A DNA stretch of 64,000 nucleotides from Phycisphaeraceae bacterium (GTDB lineage: Bacteria > Planctomycetota > Phycisphaerae > Phycisphaerales > UBA1924): assembly GCA_015200025.1 (NCBI GenBank), contig CP054186.1:1550001-1614000 (forward strand), written 5' to 3'. A program made the translations under genes and the position numbers. Below are positions 34,686 through 44,008 of the stretch, piece by piece. The notes under the pieces were generated by a model, which worked only from the letters and a program-made list of their open reading frames with translations, was not told where the DNA came from and ran no database searches. Numbering within the stretch: position 1 is the stretch's first letter; every line of letters begins with the position of its first letter.

Positions 34686-34714
34686 TTGTGGATCGCGGTC
34701 GGTGGCGGTACAAA
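34686..34714 (+). promoter_or_regulatory. Promoter of the multicopper-oxidase fusion gene
   Basis: TTGTGG and TACAAA are 17 bases apart; the predicted start lies about 15 bases before the ATG, with GAGGGAGG between. The -10 box is identical to that of the lipoprotein promoter near 14.9 kb. Confidence 0.55.
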
Positions 34715-34735
34715 GACGACCACGAGGGAGGTTTT

Positions 34736-37633
34736 ATGCCCCGGTGCATTCTGGCGTTGCTGTGGACAGTTGTGTTCGGTGTGGTGTCGGGCGGGTGGGA
34801 GCCAGCGCGCGGGGATGTTCGGGTGGTGTATGTGTATAACTTCGAGTTCAGCGTGAACCCGGACGGCGGGCCGATCGTGGACGCGGTGGTGACGGTGGGG
34901 GACACGGTTCGGTGGGTGTGGCAATCGGGGAATCACACCACGACGTCGGTGATGGGGAGCGCGGAGTCGTGGAACGCGACGATCGCGCAGGGGTCGCCGG
35001 TGTTCGAGAAAGTGTTCACGGTGGTCGGGAAGCACAACTACTACTGCCTCCCGCACGGGGTGGACAACGGGGACGGGACGGCGACGGGGATGTCGGGGAC
35101 GATCACGGTGAGGCCGGCGGGTGTGGGGGCGTGCTGCCTTCCGAACGGGTCGTGCGTGAGCGTGAACGAGGCGTCGTGCCTGATGATGGGGGGTGAGTTT
35201 CAGGGTGTCGGGGTGGGGTGTGACCCGAGCCCGTGCGGGAATCAGCCGGTGACGGTGGTGCTGCCGGCGTCGCATGATGCGGTTTTGTACGAGACGGCGG
35301 GCGGGACGTCGGCGAACGGGGCGGGGCAGTACTTGTTCGCGGGGAACCTGAGCACCGGGGCTCGTCGGCGGAGCGTGGTGCGGTTCGACGTGTCGGGGTT
35401 GCCTTCGGGGATCGAGGTGTTGGACGCGTCGGTGGAGTTGTTCTGCAGCCAGTCGCAGGGGTCGGCGTACTCGCTGGTGCTGCACCGCGTGGTGTCGTCG
35501 TGGGGAGAGGGGTCGTCGGATCCGACGGGGAACGAGGCGTCGGGGACGTTGCCGACGACGAACGACGCGACGTGGGTGCACCGCTTCTACCCGGGCACGA
35601 TGTGGACGACGCCGGGGGGTGACTATCAGGAGATGGTTCATTCGACGGCGGTGGTGTCCGGGTCCGGGGCGTACTACGCGTTCGCGGGGCCGATGGTGGT
35701 GTCGGACGTTCAGTCGTGGGCGGACGGAGAGGCGAATCACGGGTGGCTCGTACGGGGGGACGAGGCGACGTCGGCGAACGGGAAGCGGTTTACGAGCCGG
35801 CAGGCCGGGGTTCCGGCGGAGTCGCCGCGGCTGGTGGTGACGTACCGGATGGCGTCGACCGGGGCGTGCTGTTTGCCGAACGGGTCGTGCGTGGAGTTGA
35901 CGGCGTCGCGGTGCGTATCGGCGGGTGGTGAGTATCGTGGCGACGGGACGATGTGCGACCAGGTGGGTTGTCCGGTGGTGCTGACGCCGTTCGTGGACGC
36001 GTTGCCGAGGCCCGGGGTGGCGGCGCCGGTGACGGGGCAGCCGGGTGGGGCGGCGCACTATGAGATGGCGATGACGGAGCAGTATCAGGTGCTGCACCGG
36101 GATTTGCCGGCGACGCGGGTGTGGGGGTACGCGGGGTCGTACCCGGGCCCGACGATCGAGGCGTTCCGCGGGGAGCCGGTGACGGTGCGGTGGCGGAACG
36201 ATCTTCGCGTGGCGGAGACGGGGGCGCTTCGGGAAGAGCATGTGCTGATGGTGGATGAGTGCCTGCACGGCCCGGATGTGACGGGGTCGGTGCCGGTGGC
36301 GGTGGTGCACCTTCACGGTGGGAAGGTGGATCCGGGGAGCGACGGGCCGCCGGAGGCGGCGTTTGCGCCGGGCGGGTCGTCGCCGGTGTATGTGTACCCG
36401 AATGATCAGCCGGCGGGGACGCTGTGGTACCACGATCACGCGTTGGGGATCACGAGGCTGAACGTGTATATGGGGATGGCGGGTTTGTATCTGTTGCGGG
36501 ACCCTGTGGAGCGATCGCTGGATCTGCCGGGTGGGGCGTACGAGGTGCCGCTGGTGATCCAGGATCGGTCGTTCAACGCGGACGGGTCGCTCCGGTACCC
36601 GGGGATGTGGATGGATCATTTCTTTGGGGACACGGTGCTGGTGAACGGGAAGGTGTGGCCGTATCTGGAGGTTGATCGCGGGAAGTACCGGTTGCGTCTG
36701 CTGAACGGGAGCAACAGCCGGGCGTACACGCTCTCGCTGTCGGACGGGTCGGAGTTCTGGCAGATCGGGACGGATCTTGGGTTGTTGGAGTCGCCGGTGG
36801 GGGTGCGCGCGATCACGCTGACGCCCGGGGAGCGAGCGGAGGTGGTGGTGGATTTCGGGGGGTACGCGCCGGGCTCGGAGGTCATCCTGACGAACACGGC
36901 GCCGGCGCCGTACCCGTCGGGCCCGGCGGGGAGCGAGATCCCGCTGGTGATGAAGTTCGTGGTGGGGCCGGGCGTGGGGCACACCTCGCCGCTGCCGGCG
37001 GTGCTGGCGGAGGTTCCGCGGATCGAGGAGTCGGAGGCTCGTCGTCATCGGGCCTTCGAGCTGGCGATCGCGGCGGGGCATTGCCCCGGGCATCACGGCG
37101 GGATGTGGATGATCAACGGGCTTGGGTGGGACGAGATCACGGAGTACCCGAGGCTGGGGACGACGGAGGTGTGGGCGTGGGTGAACCGCAGCTCGGTGGC
37201 GCACCCGATGCACATGCACCTGGTGTCGTTCCGGGTGCTCGACCGTCAGGACTTCGACGTGGTGACGGGCGAGCCGACGGGGCCGAGGGTTGCGCCGGGG
37301 CCCGGCGAGGCGGGCTGGAAGGACACGGTGGCGGCGTACCCGGGGCAGATCACGCGGGTGATCGCGCGGTTCGAGGGGTTCGCGGGCGAGTACCCGTACC
37401 ACTGCCACATCCTGGAGCACGAGGACCACGAGATGATGCGTCGGTTCGTGGTGGTGTGCCCGGCGGACTTCAACACGGACGGGTTCATCGATTTCTTTGA
37501 TCTCGACGCGTACGCGGCGTGTTTCGAGGGTGGCGAGTGCCCGGCCGGCGAGACGGCGGATTTCAACGGGGACGGCTTCGTCGATTTCTTTGACCTTGAC
37601 GCGTACATCGGGGCGTTCGAGGGCGGGTGCTGA
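34736..37633 (+). CDS. Secreted plastocyanin-DNRLRE-multicopper oxidase fusion with GC-type dockerin tail
   Basis: 965 residues. Order: signal peptide (1-27); a plastocyanin-like domain (about 30-125) with SGNHTTTS and NYYCLPHG, as in type 1 copper sites; a Cys-rich module (GACCLPNGSCV, about 131-165); a DNRLRE-like domain (172-372); a second Cys-rich module (GACCLPNGSCVELT, 377-412); a CotA/bilirubin-oxidase-type multicopper oxidase (418-907) with all four copper motifs (VHLHGG, LWYHDHALG, HPMHMHL and HCHILEHEDHEMM); and two EF-hand loops to a final Gly-Cys. It should oxidise a phenolic, metal or pigment substrate at the cell surface with O2; the plastocyanin domain may pass electrons in. 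Its own promoter precedes it. Confidence 0.88.
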   Translation: MPRCILALLWTVVFGVVSGGWEPARGDVRVVYVYNFEFSVNPDGGPIVDAVVTVGDTVRWVWQSGNHTTTSVMGSAESWNATIAQGSPVFEKVFTVVGKHNYYCLPHGVDNGDGTATGMSGTITVRPAGVGACCLPNGSCVSVNEASCLMMGGEFQGVGVGCDPSPCGNQPVTVVLPASHDAVLYETAGGTSANGAGQYLFAGNLSTGARRRSVVRFDVSGLPSGIEVLDASVELFCSQSQGSAYSLVLHRVVSSWGEGSSDPTGNEASGTLPTTNDATWVHRFYPGTMWTTPGGDYQEMVHSTAVVSGSGAYYAFAGPMVVSDVQSWADGEANHGWLVRGDEATSANGKRFTSRQAGVPAESPRLVVTYRMASTGACCLPNGSCVELTASRCVSAGGEYRGDGTMCDQVGCPVVLTPFVDALPRPGVAAPVTGQPGGAAHYEMAMTEQYQVLHRDLPATRVWGYAGSYPGPTIEAFRGEPVTVRWRNDLRVAETGALREEHVLMVDECLHGPDVTGSVPVAVVHLHGGKVDPGSDGPPEAAFAPGGSSPVYVYPNDQPAGTLWYHDHALGITRLNVYMGMAGLYLLRDPVERSLDLPGGAYEVPLVIQDRSFNADGSLRYPGMWMDHFFGDTVLVNGKVWPYLEVDRGKYRLRLLNGSNSRAYTLSLSDGSEFWQIGTDLGLLESPVGVRAITLTPGERAEVVVDFGGYAPGSEVILTNTAPAPYPSGPAGSEIPLVMKFVVGPGVGHTSPLPAVLAEVPRIEESEARRHRAFELAIAAGHCPGHHGGMWMINGLGWDEITEYPRLGTTEVWAWVNRSSVAHPMHMHLVSFRVLDRQDFDVVTGEPTGPRVAPGPGEAGWKDTVAAYPGQITRVIARFEGFAGEYPYHCHILEHEDHEMMRRFVVVCPADFNTDGFIDFFDLDAYAACFEGGECPAGETADFNGDGFVDFFDLDAYIGAFEGGC

Positions 37634-37799
37634 GGCCGCGTGGCGGCCCGTGACGTGGGGGATTATCGGTCTGGCACCGCGAAGTGTTTGTCCTTGCGCG
37701 GTGTATGCGCCGTTTCTGTTTATACTCACGCCTCCGCCGCGTGAGCGGGTGGTTGCCCGGTGGTGTGCGCGTTCATCCTGGCGGGATGGAGGAGGCACG

Positions 37800-39044
37800 A
37801 TGAGGAATCGGTGTGTGGCGGCCGCGGTGGGGTGCGTGGCGGTGTCGGGCGTGAGTGTGGGCCAGGTGTTGATCACGTCGGGGTTCGACGCGCCGTTCGA
37901 AGGGTGGAGCGCGGTGACGTCGCTGGGGTTGCCCGTGTCGGTGTTGTGGAACGCATTGGGCGGGAACCCCGGCGGGCACCTGTCGGTCGGGGACCCGGAC
38001 AACGGGGTGACGTATTGGAGGGCGCCGGCGTCGTGGCTCGGGCTGCTCCCGGCGTCGCTGGGGGGTATGGTCGAGTTTGACGTGAAGGTTGAGCCGGCGA
38101 CGCCGTTGTTCGAGGACGCGGACGTGATCATCCGTTCGTCGGGGCTGACGCTGGCGGCGTCGGCGGCGCCCGGGGTCGGGCCGTCGTGGACGCGGCGTTC
38201 GGCGTTGATGTCGCCGTGCTTCTGGCGTGTGGGCGATCTGTCGGGGCGTGTGCCGACGCGGGTCGAGTTTGAGGGTGTTCTCTCGTCGGCGACGGAGCTT
38301 CTGATCCGGGCGGAGTATCGGAGCGGGACGGAGACGGACCGGTTTGATAACCCGACGCTGCGTGGGCCGGTGGGCTCGGACCCGCGTTCGTCGAGCACGT
38401 TCGACGCGGACACGGAGGGGTGGACGATTCTCAATGACGCGAACGGTCCGTCGTGGCAGCCGGGCGGGTATATCCAGGCGGTGGACCGCGGGGACGGGCG
38501 GTATTGGTGGTTTGTGGCGCCGGCGTCGTACCGCGGGGACTATTCGAGGTATGTGGGCGGGGAGTTGAGTTATGACCTGTGGGTGAGCGCGAACGAATCG
38601 GCCCCGTCGCCGGAGGGGCTGGTGTTGATCCGCGGGGGCGGGTTTGTGGTGGTGGCGGACCTGCCGACGCCGCCGGTGGGGGTGTGGGTGACGTACCGGG
38701 TGCCGCTGGCGGCGGGGTCGTGGCGTCTGGGGACGAGGACGGGCCCGGCGCCGAGCGAGGCGGAGTTTCTGGCGGTGATGTCGTGCGTGGAGGAGTTCCG
38801 GATCCGCGGGGAGTTTTCGGCGACGATCGACACGGGGTGGCTGGACAACGTGGTGTTCGGCGGGTGCGGTGCGGACTGGAACTGCGACGGGTTTGTGGAT
38901 TTTTTCGACGCGGACGATTTCGTGGCGACGTTCGAGGGCGGGTCGCCGCCGGCGTGCCGGGGTTCGGCGGATTTCAACGGGGACGGGTTCGTCGATTTCT
39001 TTGATCTGGACGCGTATCTCGGGGCGTTTGAGGTGGGGTGCTGA
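37800..39044 (+). CDS. Secreted laminin-B-like domain protein with GC-type dockerin tail
   Basis: 414 residues: signal peptide (CVAAAVGCVAVSGVSVGQ), then two repeats of a domain of about 170 residues that resembles laminin B: FDAPFEGWSAVTSLGLPV with NGVTYWRAPASWLG in the first and FDADTEGWTILNDANGPSWQ with DGRYWWFVAPASYRG in the second. The tail has EF-hand loops DWNCDGFVDFFDADDFVATF and DFNGDGFVDFFDLDAYLGAF and ends Gly-Cys. Each repeat probably binds carbohydrate or matrix; this is inference from the fold. GGAGG lies just upstream of the ATG. Confidence 0.82.
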   Translation: MRNRCVAAAVGCVAVSGVSVGQVLITSGFDAPFEGWSAVTSLGLPVSVLWNALGGNPGGHLSVGDPDNGVTYWRAPASWLGLLPASLGGMVEFDVKVEPATPLFEDADVIIRSSGLTLAASAAPGVGPSWTRRSALMSPCFWRVGDLSGRVPTRVEFEGVLSSATELLIRAEYRSGTETDRFDNPTLRGPVGSDPRSSSTFDADTEGWTILNDANGPSWQPGGYIQAVDRGDGRYWWFVAPASYRGDYSRYVGGELSYDLWVSANESAPSPEGLVLIRGGGFVVVADLPTPPVGVWVTYRVPLAAGSWRLGTRTGPAPSEAEFLAVMSCVEEFRIRGEFSATIDTGWLDNVVFGGCGADWNCDGFVDFFDADDFVATFEGGSPPACRGSADFNGDGFVDFFDLDAYLGAFEVGC

Positions 39045-39181
39045 GGGGTGCGGGGGCGTCGAGAACTCTCGGTGAAGCGACGAGAACGGGGAACCGCTGG
39101 GGGGGTTGTTCGTACCCTCAGGTTCCGCGGCCGGGCGTGGCTGCGCGCCGGTGGCTGTTCGGATGATCGGGAGGAACGACG

Positions 39182-41188
39182 ATGGTGCACCGCACGCGGG
39201 TCGCGTTGGGCATTGTGGTGTTCGGTTCGGCGTCGGTGATGGCGCAGACGCCGGACTTCGCGGAGGGGAACGCGCACCAGTGGGGGACGTTCGCGTCGGA
39301 CGGTGCGTCTCGGAGCGTGGTGAACAGCACGGAGCGGGTGAAGGTGGGGTCGTCGTCGATTTTGTTCACGACGGCGAGCGGGTTCGACACGGGGGTGTCG
39401 TACCCGGCGAACGCGAACCTGAACCTCGACGCGTCGGGGTACAACACGCTGCTCTTCTGGGAGTATCCGGAGAACACGACACCGATCGGGTGGCAGGGGC
39501 ATCAGCCGGTGGTGGTGATCCGGACGGGTGTGGGATCGGCGAGCCCGGGGACGATCCGGCTGACGCCGACGACGCAGCAGACGCCGAACCGTGCGTGGAA
39601 GTTGTTCAAGGTGCCGCTGGCGGGTGGCGAGGGGTGGGTCCGCGAGACGATCGGGACGCCGAATCTGTCGGACGTGGACCAGGTTCAGATCCATCACGAC
39701 ACGTGGGACGCGGGGTTCCGGATCTGGTTCGACGGGGTGAGGTTTGTGTCGCTGGACCCGAACGGGCTGCCGCCGGCGGGCCCGCCGCCGCCGGAGGGCG
39801 TGGACCCGGACCGGATCGAGCCTCGGGTGCTGCTGTACATCAGTAATCCGGTGATGACGAACTATCAGGGCCGGCGGATGAACGAGGTGTACGGGTGGGG
39901 CGACCCGATCGGGCTGACGAACCAGGTGATCTCGGATTTCGAGGCGTCGAGCCACGGGCGTGTGCGGTTCCGGGTGGTGGACGTGATCGATGACACGGAG
40001 TTCCCGTATCTCGAGAGCGGGTTCCGGTACACGCCGGCGAGCTTTGATGCGGCGTGGCGGAGCGGGAACCTCCAGCCGGGGACGTTCGACTACGTGCGGT
40101 TCGGGGTGGAGAACGGGCTTGGGGCGCGGGTGGATTCGGGCGAGATCGACGAGGTGTGGGTGTACTCGTTCCCGGGTGCGGGGATGTGGGAATCGGCGAT
40201 GGCGGGCCGCGGTGCGTACTGGATCAACGGCGGTGCGTACCCGGCGGCGGGCGGGGAGCGTGCGTTCGTGATCATGGGGTGGAACTTCGAGCGCGGGGTG
40301 GGCGAGGCGATCCACTCGTGGGGGCACCGGGCCGAGTCGATGATGGTGCGGTGTTACGGGGAGTGGCGTCGGGACCGGGGGAACACGTGGTCGCGGTTCG
40401 CGCTGATCGACCGCGACGCGCCGGGGCTGGGGGGCGTGGGGAACGTGCATTTCCCGGTGAACGGGGCGAGCGATTACGACTACGCGAACCCGCGGTTCGT
40501 GCTGAGCAACGCGGACGCGTGGCTGAACTACCCGGACCTGGACGACCGGACGCGGTCGATCAACTGGCGGGAGTGGAGCCCGGACGGGAGCGACCCGCAC
40601 CGGCGGTACTTGAACTGGTGGTATTTCCACATGCCGCACATGCCGGGGCGGGCGCCGGATTATTTGCTGGCGAACTGGTGGCGGTATCTGTGCGATCCGG
40701 ACCAGTTCAAGTCGAGCGGGTGCAGCCTGTTCCTGACGATCGGGATCCCGGAGGTGTCGTTGACGTCGCCGGCGGAGGGGTCGCTGGTGTCCGGTGTGGT
40801 CCGGGTGACGGCGTCGGCGGAGGTGGATGGGGCGTTGGGCCGCGTGGACCTGTACGTGGACGGGGCGTATTACGCGAGCGACACGATGTCGCCGTACGTG
40901 TTCGAGTGGGACACGGCGCGGTTTGTCGGGGAGCGTGAGTTGGTGGTGAAGGCGTACGAGCTTCAGAACGGGACGGAGACGGTCTCGTCGGCGGTGCGCG
41001 TTCGTGTGCGGTGCCCCGGGGACTTCAACGACGACGGGTTCATCGATTTCTTCGACTTGGACGCGTTCCTGGAGTGCTTCGAGGGCGGGGCGTGCCCGGA
41101 GGGCCGGTCGGCGGACTTCAACGGCGACGGGTTCGTGGACTTCTTCGACGCGGACGCGTACCTGTCGGCGTTCGACGCGGGGTGCTGA
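39182..41188 (+). CDS. Large secreted protein with Ig-like domain and GC-type dockerin tail
   Basis: 668 residues: signal peptide ending near SVMAQTP; a beta-sandwich-like N-terminal domain (about 25-200, HQWGTFASDGASRSV and LLFWEYPENTTPIGW); a central domain not recognised (SFPGAGMWESAMAGRGAYWI, WNFERGVGEAIHSWGHRAES, about 210-520), whose His and Glu residues could be catalytic; an Ig-like domain (VSLTSPAEGSLVSGVVRVTA, about 525-605); and the two EF-hand loops to Gly-Cys. Bacterial Ig domains of this type are common in hydrolases acting on polysaccharides. GGGAGG precedes the ATG. Confidence 0.8.
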   Translation: MVHRTRVALGIVVFGSASVMAQTPDFAEGNAHQWGTFASDGASRSVVNSTERVKVGSSSILFTTASGFDTGVSYPANANLNLDASGYNTLLFWEYPENTTPIGWQGHQPVVVIRTGVGSASPGTIRLTPTTQQTPNRAWKLFKVPLAGGEGWVRETIGTPNLSDVDQVQIHHDTWDAGFRIWFDGVRFVSLDPNGLPPAGPPPPEGVDPDRIEPRVLLYISNPVMTNYQGRRMNEVYGWGDPIGLTNQVISDFEASSHGRVRFRVVDVIDDTEFPYLESGFRYTPASFDAAWRSGNLQPGTFDYVRFGVENGLGARVDSGEIDEVWVYSFPGAGMWESAMAGRGAYWINGGAYPAAGGERAFVIMGWNFERGVGEAIHSWGHRAESMMVRCYGEWRRDRGNTWSRFALIDRDAPGLGGVGNVHFPVNGASDYDYANPRFVLSNADAWLNYPDLDDRTRSINWREWSPDGSDPHRRYLNWWYFHMPHMPGRAPDYLLANWWRYLCDPDQFKSSGCSLFLTIGIPEVSLTSPAEGSLVSGVVRVTASAEVDGALGRVDLYVDGAYYASDTMSPYVFEWDTARFVGERELVVKAYELQNGTETVSSAVRVRVRCPGDFNDDGFIDFFDLDAFLECFEGGACPEGRSADFNGDGFVDFFDADAYLSAFDAGC

Positions 41189-41206
41189 GGGTCGGCCGGG
41201 CGGGGG

Positions 41207-42424
41207 TCAGGCGCGGCGTGCGCGGGCGTCGGCGAGGCCGGCGCGGATGGCGGCGTCGATGTTGGCGACCATGTTGTCGAGGGTGACGGTGTCGCGCATG
41301 AGGGCGCGTGCGCGGTGGCGGACGGCGTCGACCTCGTGCCCGCCGCGGAGGATGGCGGCGACGGCGGCGGTGAGGGCGTCGAGGTCGCCGCGTGGGTATC
41401 GCCAGCCGGTCTGCCGGTCGGGGTGGGCCTGGCCGACGAGGATCTCGCTGTCGGCGCCGATCTCGTCGGCGATGATGGTGGGCTTGCCGAATGCGAGGCT
41501 TTGGTTGATGGCGAGGCCGACGGCGCCGGGGTAGACGCAGGCGTGGCTGGCGGCGATCCAGGCGTAGTCGTCGCCCTCGGGGACGCGTCCGGTGACGAGG
41601 ATGCGGTCGGGATCGGTGGAGGCGGCGCGGGCGCGGACCTGGTCGAGGAGGGGCCCGCCGCTGACGAGGACGAGGACGAGGTCGGGGTCGAGGGCGGCGA
41701 GCCGAGGCCAGGCGTCGAGGAGGTCGGCGTGCCGTTTCTCGGGGTCCATGCGTCCGACGCAGAGGAGGATTTTTTTCCCGGCGAAGCCGCGTTCGCGGAG
41801 GAGCTCGTCGGCGCGTCGTGCGATGCGGTCGCCCTCGGAGAAGATGCGTCGGGTGTCGATGGTGTTGTTGGCGACGACGGCGCGGTGGGGGGGGTAGCCC
41901 AGGTTGGTGAGCTCCTTGAGGCTGGACTCACCGTAGCAGATCATGCGGTCGAACCTGGAGTAGAAGTGCTTTTTGAGGGCGGTCATGAGTCGGCCGGAGT
42001 GTGAATAGCTGTGGACCTTGGACCATCCGATGACGGGGACGCGGGTGGACCGGCAGAGGGAGAGGAGTTTCCAGGCGGTGAGGTTTCGGAGGTTGGCCTC
42101 CATGACGAGGGCGTCGGGGCGGTGTTGTCGGAAGGTGGGGACGGCGGTTGGCCAGCGGTAGAGGATGGCGAGGCCGAGGGGTCGGAGTTCGGTGCGTGGG
42201 ACGTTGACGAAGTAGTCTCGGGAGCCGCCGCCGATGGCCTGGCCGTTGTTCATGCCGCCGAGGACGGTGAGGTCGTAGGCGTGGTCGCGGTGGCCGCGCT
42301 CGCGGAGGGCGTCGAAGATGGGTGTCCGATAATGGTGGATATCAGGCTGGAGGATCCAGACCTTGGCGGGGGCGGGTGATGGGGCGTTGGGTGGGCTGGG
42401 CATGGGAGGGAGAGGATCGGACAT
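41207..42424 (-). CDS. Glycosyltransferase family 4
   Basis: 405 residues, GT-B fold. The N-terminal half reads VWILQPDIHHYRTPIFDAL and VIGWSKVHSYSHSG. The C-terminal domain has KKILLCVGRMDPEKRHADLL, DRILVTGRVPEGDDYAWIAA and VYPGAVGLAINQSLAFGKPT, where the usual E-x7-E site reads with an Ala at the first position (PGAVGLAINQ). It resembles rhamnosyl- or mannosyltransferases of surface polymers. It is convergent with the preceding secreted protein, 18 bases apart, and divergent from the FkbM genes, so it is its own transcript. Confidence 0.82.
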   Translation of the reverse strand: MSDPLPPMPSPPNAPSPAPAKVWILQPDIHHYRTPIFDALRERGHRDHAYDLTVLGGMNNGQAIGGGSRDYFVNVPRTELRPLGLAILYRWPTAVPTFRQHRPDALVMEANLRNLTAWKLLSLCRSTRVPVIGWSKVHSYSHSGRLMTALKKHFYSRFDRMICYGESSLKELTNLGYPPHRAVVANNTIDTRRIFSEGDRIARRADELLRERGFAGKKILLCVGRMDPEKRHADLLDAWPRLAALDPDLVLVLVSGGPLLDQVRARAASTDPDRILVTGRVPEGDDYAWIAASHACVYPGAVGLAINQSLAFGKPTIIADEIGADSEILVGQAHPDRQTGWRYPRGDLDALTAAVAAILRGGHEVDAVRHRARALMRDTVTLDNMVANIDAAIRAGLADARARRA

Positions 42425-42536
42425 CGGGGCGGGCGGGGTGCGGAATCGGTGAGGCTTGGCGGGGCGGGCGGGAGTGAGAACCCTAGGAACGCCGATACAG
42501 TCCCCGCCGGGGCGTGGGGCGTGGAAGAGGCGGCCG

Positions 42537-43292
42537 ATGGTGATGGAGCGGGCTAAGAACGCGTATCGGCGGGTTCGCCGCGGGGTTCATGCGCTGCTGG
42601 GGCGTGACCTGTGGGACGGGCCGGAGGTGAGGTGCGCGTCGGAGCGGCTGGGCTCGGCGTACGGCGGGTGGAGCGTGAGGCCGGAGTGGCTCGGCGCGTC
42701 GAGCGTGGTGTACGGGTTCGGGGTTGGGCGTGATCTGTCGTTTGACGTGGCGTTGGTGGAGCGGTTCGGGTGCGAGGTCCACGCGTTCGATCCGACGCCG
42801 AAGGCGGTGGCGTGGGTGCGTGGGCAGCGTCTCCCGGAGCGGTTGCGGTTCCACGCGGTGGGGGTGGCGTCGTTCGACGGGGAGGCGACGTTCACGTTAC
42901 AGAGCGAGGACCCGGAGTGGGACAGTTACAACCTGGCGGGCGGCGGGGAGGTGGCGGGGACGGGCGCGGTGGCGGGTGCGACGGAGGTTCACCGGCTGCC
43001 GGTGGAGCGTGTGTCGACGATCATGCGGCGGCTCGGGCATGATCGGATCGACCTGGTGAAGTTTGATGTCGAGGGCGCGGAGTTCGGGGTGGTGGAGGAC
43101 ATGCTGGGGTCGGGGGTTCGCCCCCGGCAGGTGCTGGTGGAGTATCACTATTTCGAGGGCGGGGCGGACCGCGTGGAGCGGACGCGGGCGTCGATCGGGT
43201 TGCTGCGTCGCGCGGGCTATCGTTTGTTCAGCCGGTCGGCGATCGGGCACGAGTTCTCGTTCTGTCTTTCGGAAGGGGAGGCGACGCGGTGA
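42537..43292 (+). CDS. FkbM-family methyltransferase 1
   Basis: 251 residues with the FkbM SAM-dependent methyltransferase pattern: SSVVYGFGVGRDLSFDVAL for the cofactor-binding region, CEVHAFDPTPKAVAWVRG for the acidic motif II, and RIDLVKFDVEGAEFGVVEDM for motif IV. Proteins of this kind O-methylate sugars of surface polysaccharides or antibiotics. The ATG following GGAAGAGG was chosen. It overlaps the next gene by four bases. The next gene is a clear paralogue, so the pair is a tandem duplication. Confidence 0.82.
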   Translation: MVMERAKNAYRRVRRGVHALLGRDLWDGPEVRCASERLGSAYGGWSVRPEWLGASSVVYGFGVGRDLSFDVALVERFGCEVHAFDPTPKAVAWVRGQRLPERLRFHAVGVASFDGEATFTLQSEDPEWDSYNLAGGGEVAGTGAVAGATEVHRLPVERVSTIMRRLGHDRIDLVKFDVEGAEFGVVEDMLGSGVRPRQVLVEYHYFEGGADRVERTRASIGLLRRAGYRLFSRSAIGHEFSFCLSEGEATR

Positions 43293-43987
43293 TGCGGGAC
43301 ACGTTGCTGCGGGTGCGGTCGGCGGTGAAGCGGTTTTTCAGGCCGCCGGTGATTGTGGGGCGTGTGGAGGTGGAGCGGACGACGGAGCGTCACGGGTCGC
43401 TGTACGGCGGGTGGACCGTGGACCCGACGCTGCTGGGGAAGGACAGCGTGGTGTACTCGGTGGGGGTTGGCGAGGACATTACGTGGGATCTGGCGATGAT
43501 CGATCGTTTCGGGTGCGTGATCCACGCGATGGACCCGACGCCGAGGTCGATCGAGTACGTGAAGGGTCAGCGTGTGCCGGCGGGGTTCGTGATGCACGGG
43601 TGGGGCCTGGCGGCGCGTGACGGGGAGCTGACGTTTTATCCGCCGGAGGACCCGTCGCACGTGTCGCACACGATTTTGCCGCGGGAGTCGACGGCGGGGC
43701 GAGCGATCACGGTGCCGGTGCTGAGGCTGAGCACGATCATGGGGCGTCTGGGGCACACGAGGCTGGACGTTCTGAAGATCGACATCGAGGGTGCGGAGTA
43801 CGAGGTGATCGAGGACCTGGCGTCGTCGGGGTACGAGATCGGGCAGCTGCTGATCGAGTTCCACCACCGGTTCCCGGAGGTGGGTGTGGAGCGGACGCGT
43901 CGCGGGATCGAGACGCTGCGCGGGGCGGGGTACCGGATTTTCAGCATCTCGCCGAGCGGCGAGGAGTATTCGTTCATCCGTGCGTGA
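43289..43987 (+). CDS. FkbM-family methyltransferase 2
   Basis: 232 residues, paralogous to the preceding gene: DSVVYSVGVGEDITWDLAMI, CVIHAMDPTPRSIEYVKGQR and RLDVLKIDIEGAEYEVIEDL match it block for block. Both also share the lead GSLYGGWTV/GSAYGGWSV before the SAM-binding motif. The residues between motifs have diverged enough that a different acceptor sugar is likely. ATGA overlap with gene 1 couples their translation; the next gene starts 21 bases after the stop. Confidence 0.85.
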   Translation: MMRDTLLRVRSAVKRFFRPPVIVGRVEVERTTERHGSLYGGWTVDPTLLGKDSVVYSVGVGEDITWDLAMIDRFGCVIHAMDPTPRSIEYVKGQRVPAGFVMHGWGLAARDGELTFYPPEDPSHVSHTILPRESTAGRAITVPVLRLSTIMGRLGHTRLDVLKIDIEGAEYEVIEDLASSGYEIGQLLIEFHHRFPEVGVERTRRGIETLRGAGYRIFSISPSGEEYSFIRA

Positions 43988-44008
43988 GGCGCGGGGGGCC
44001 ACGACGCC

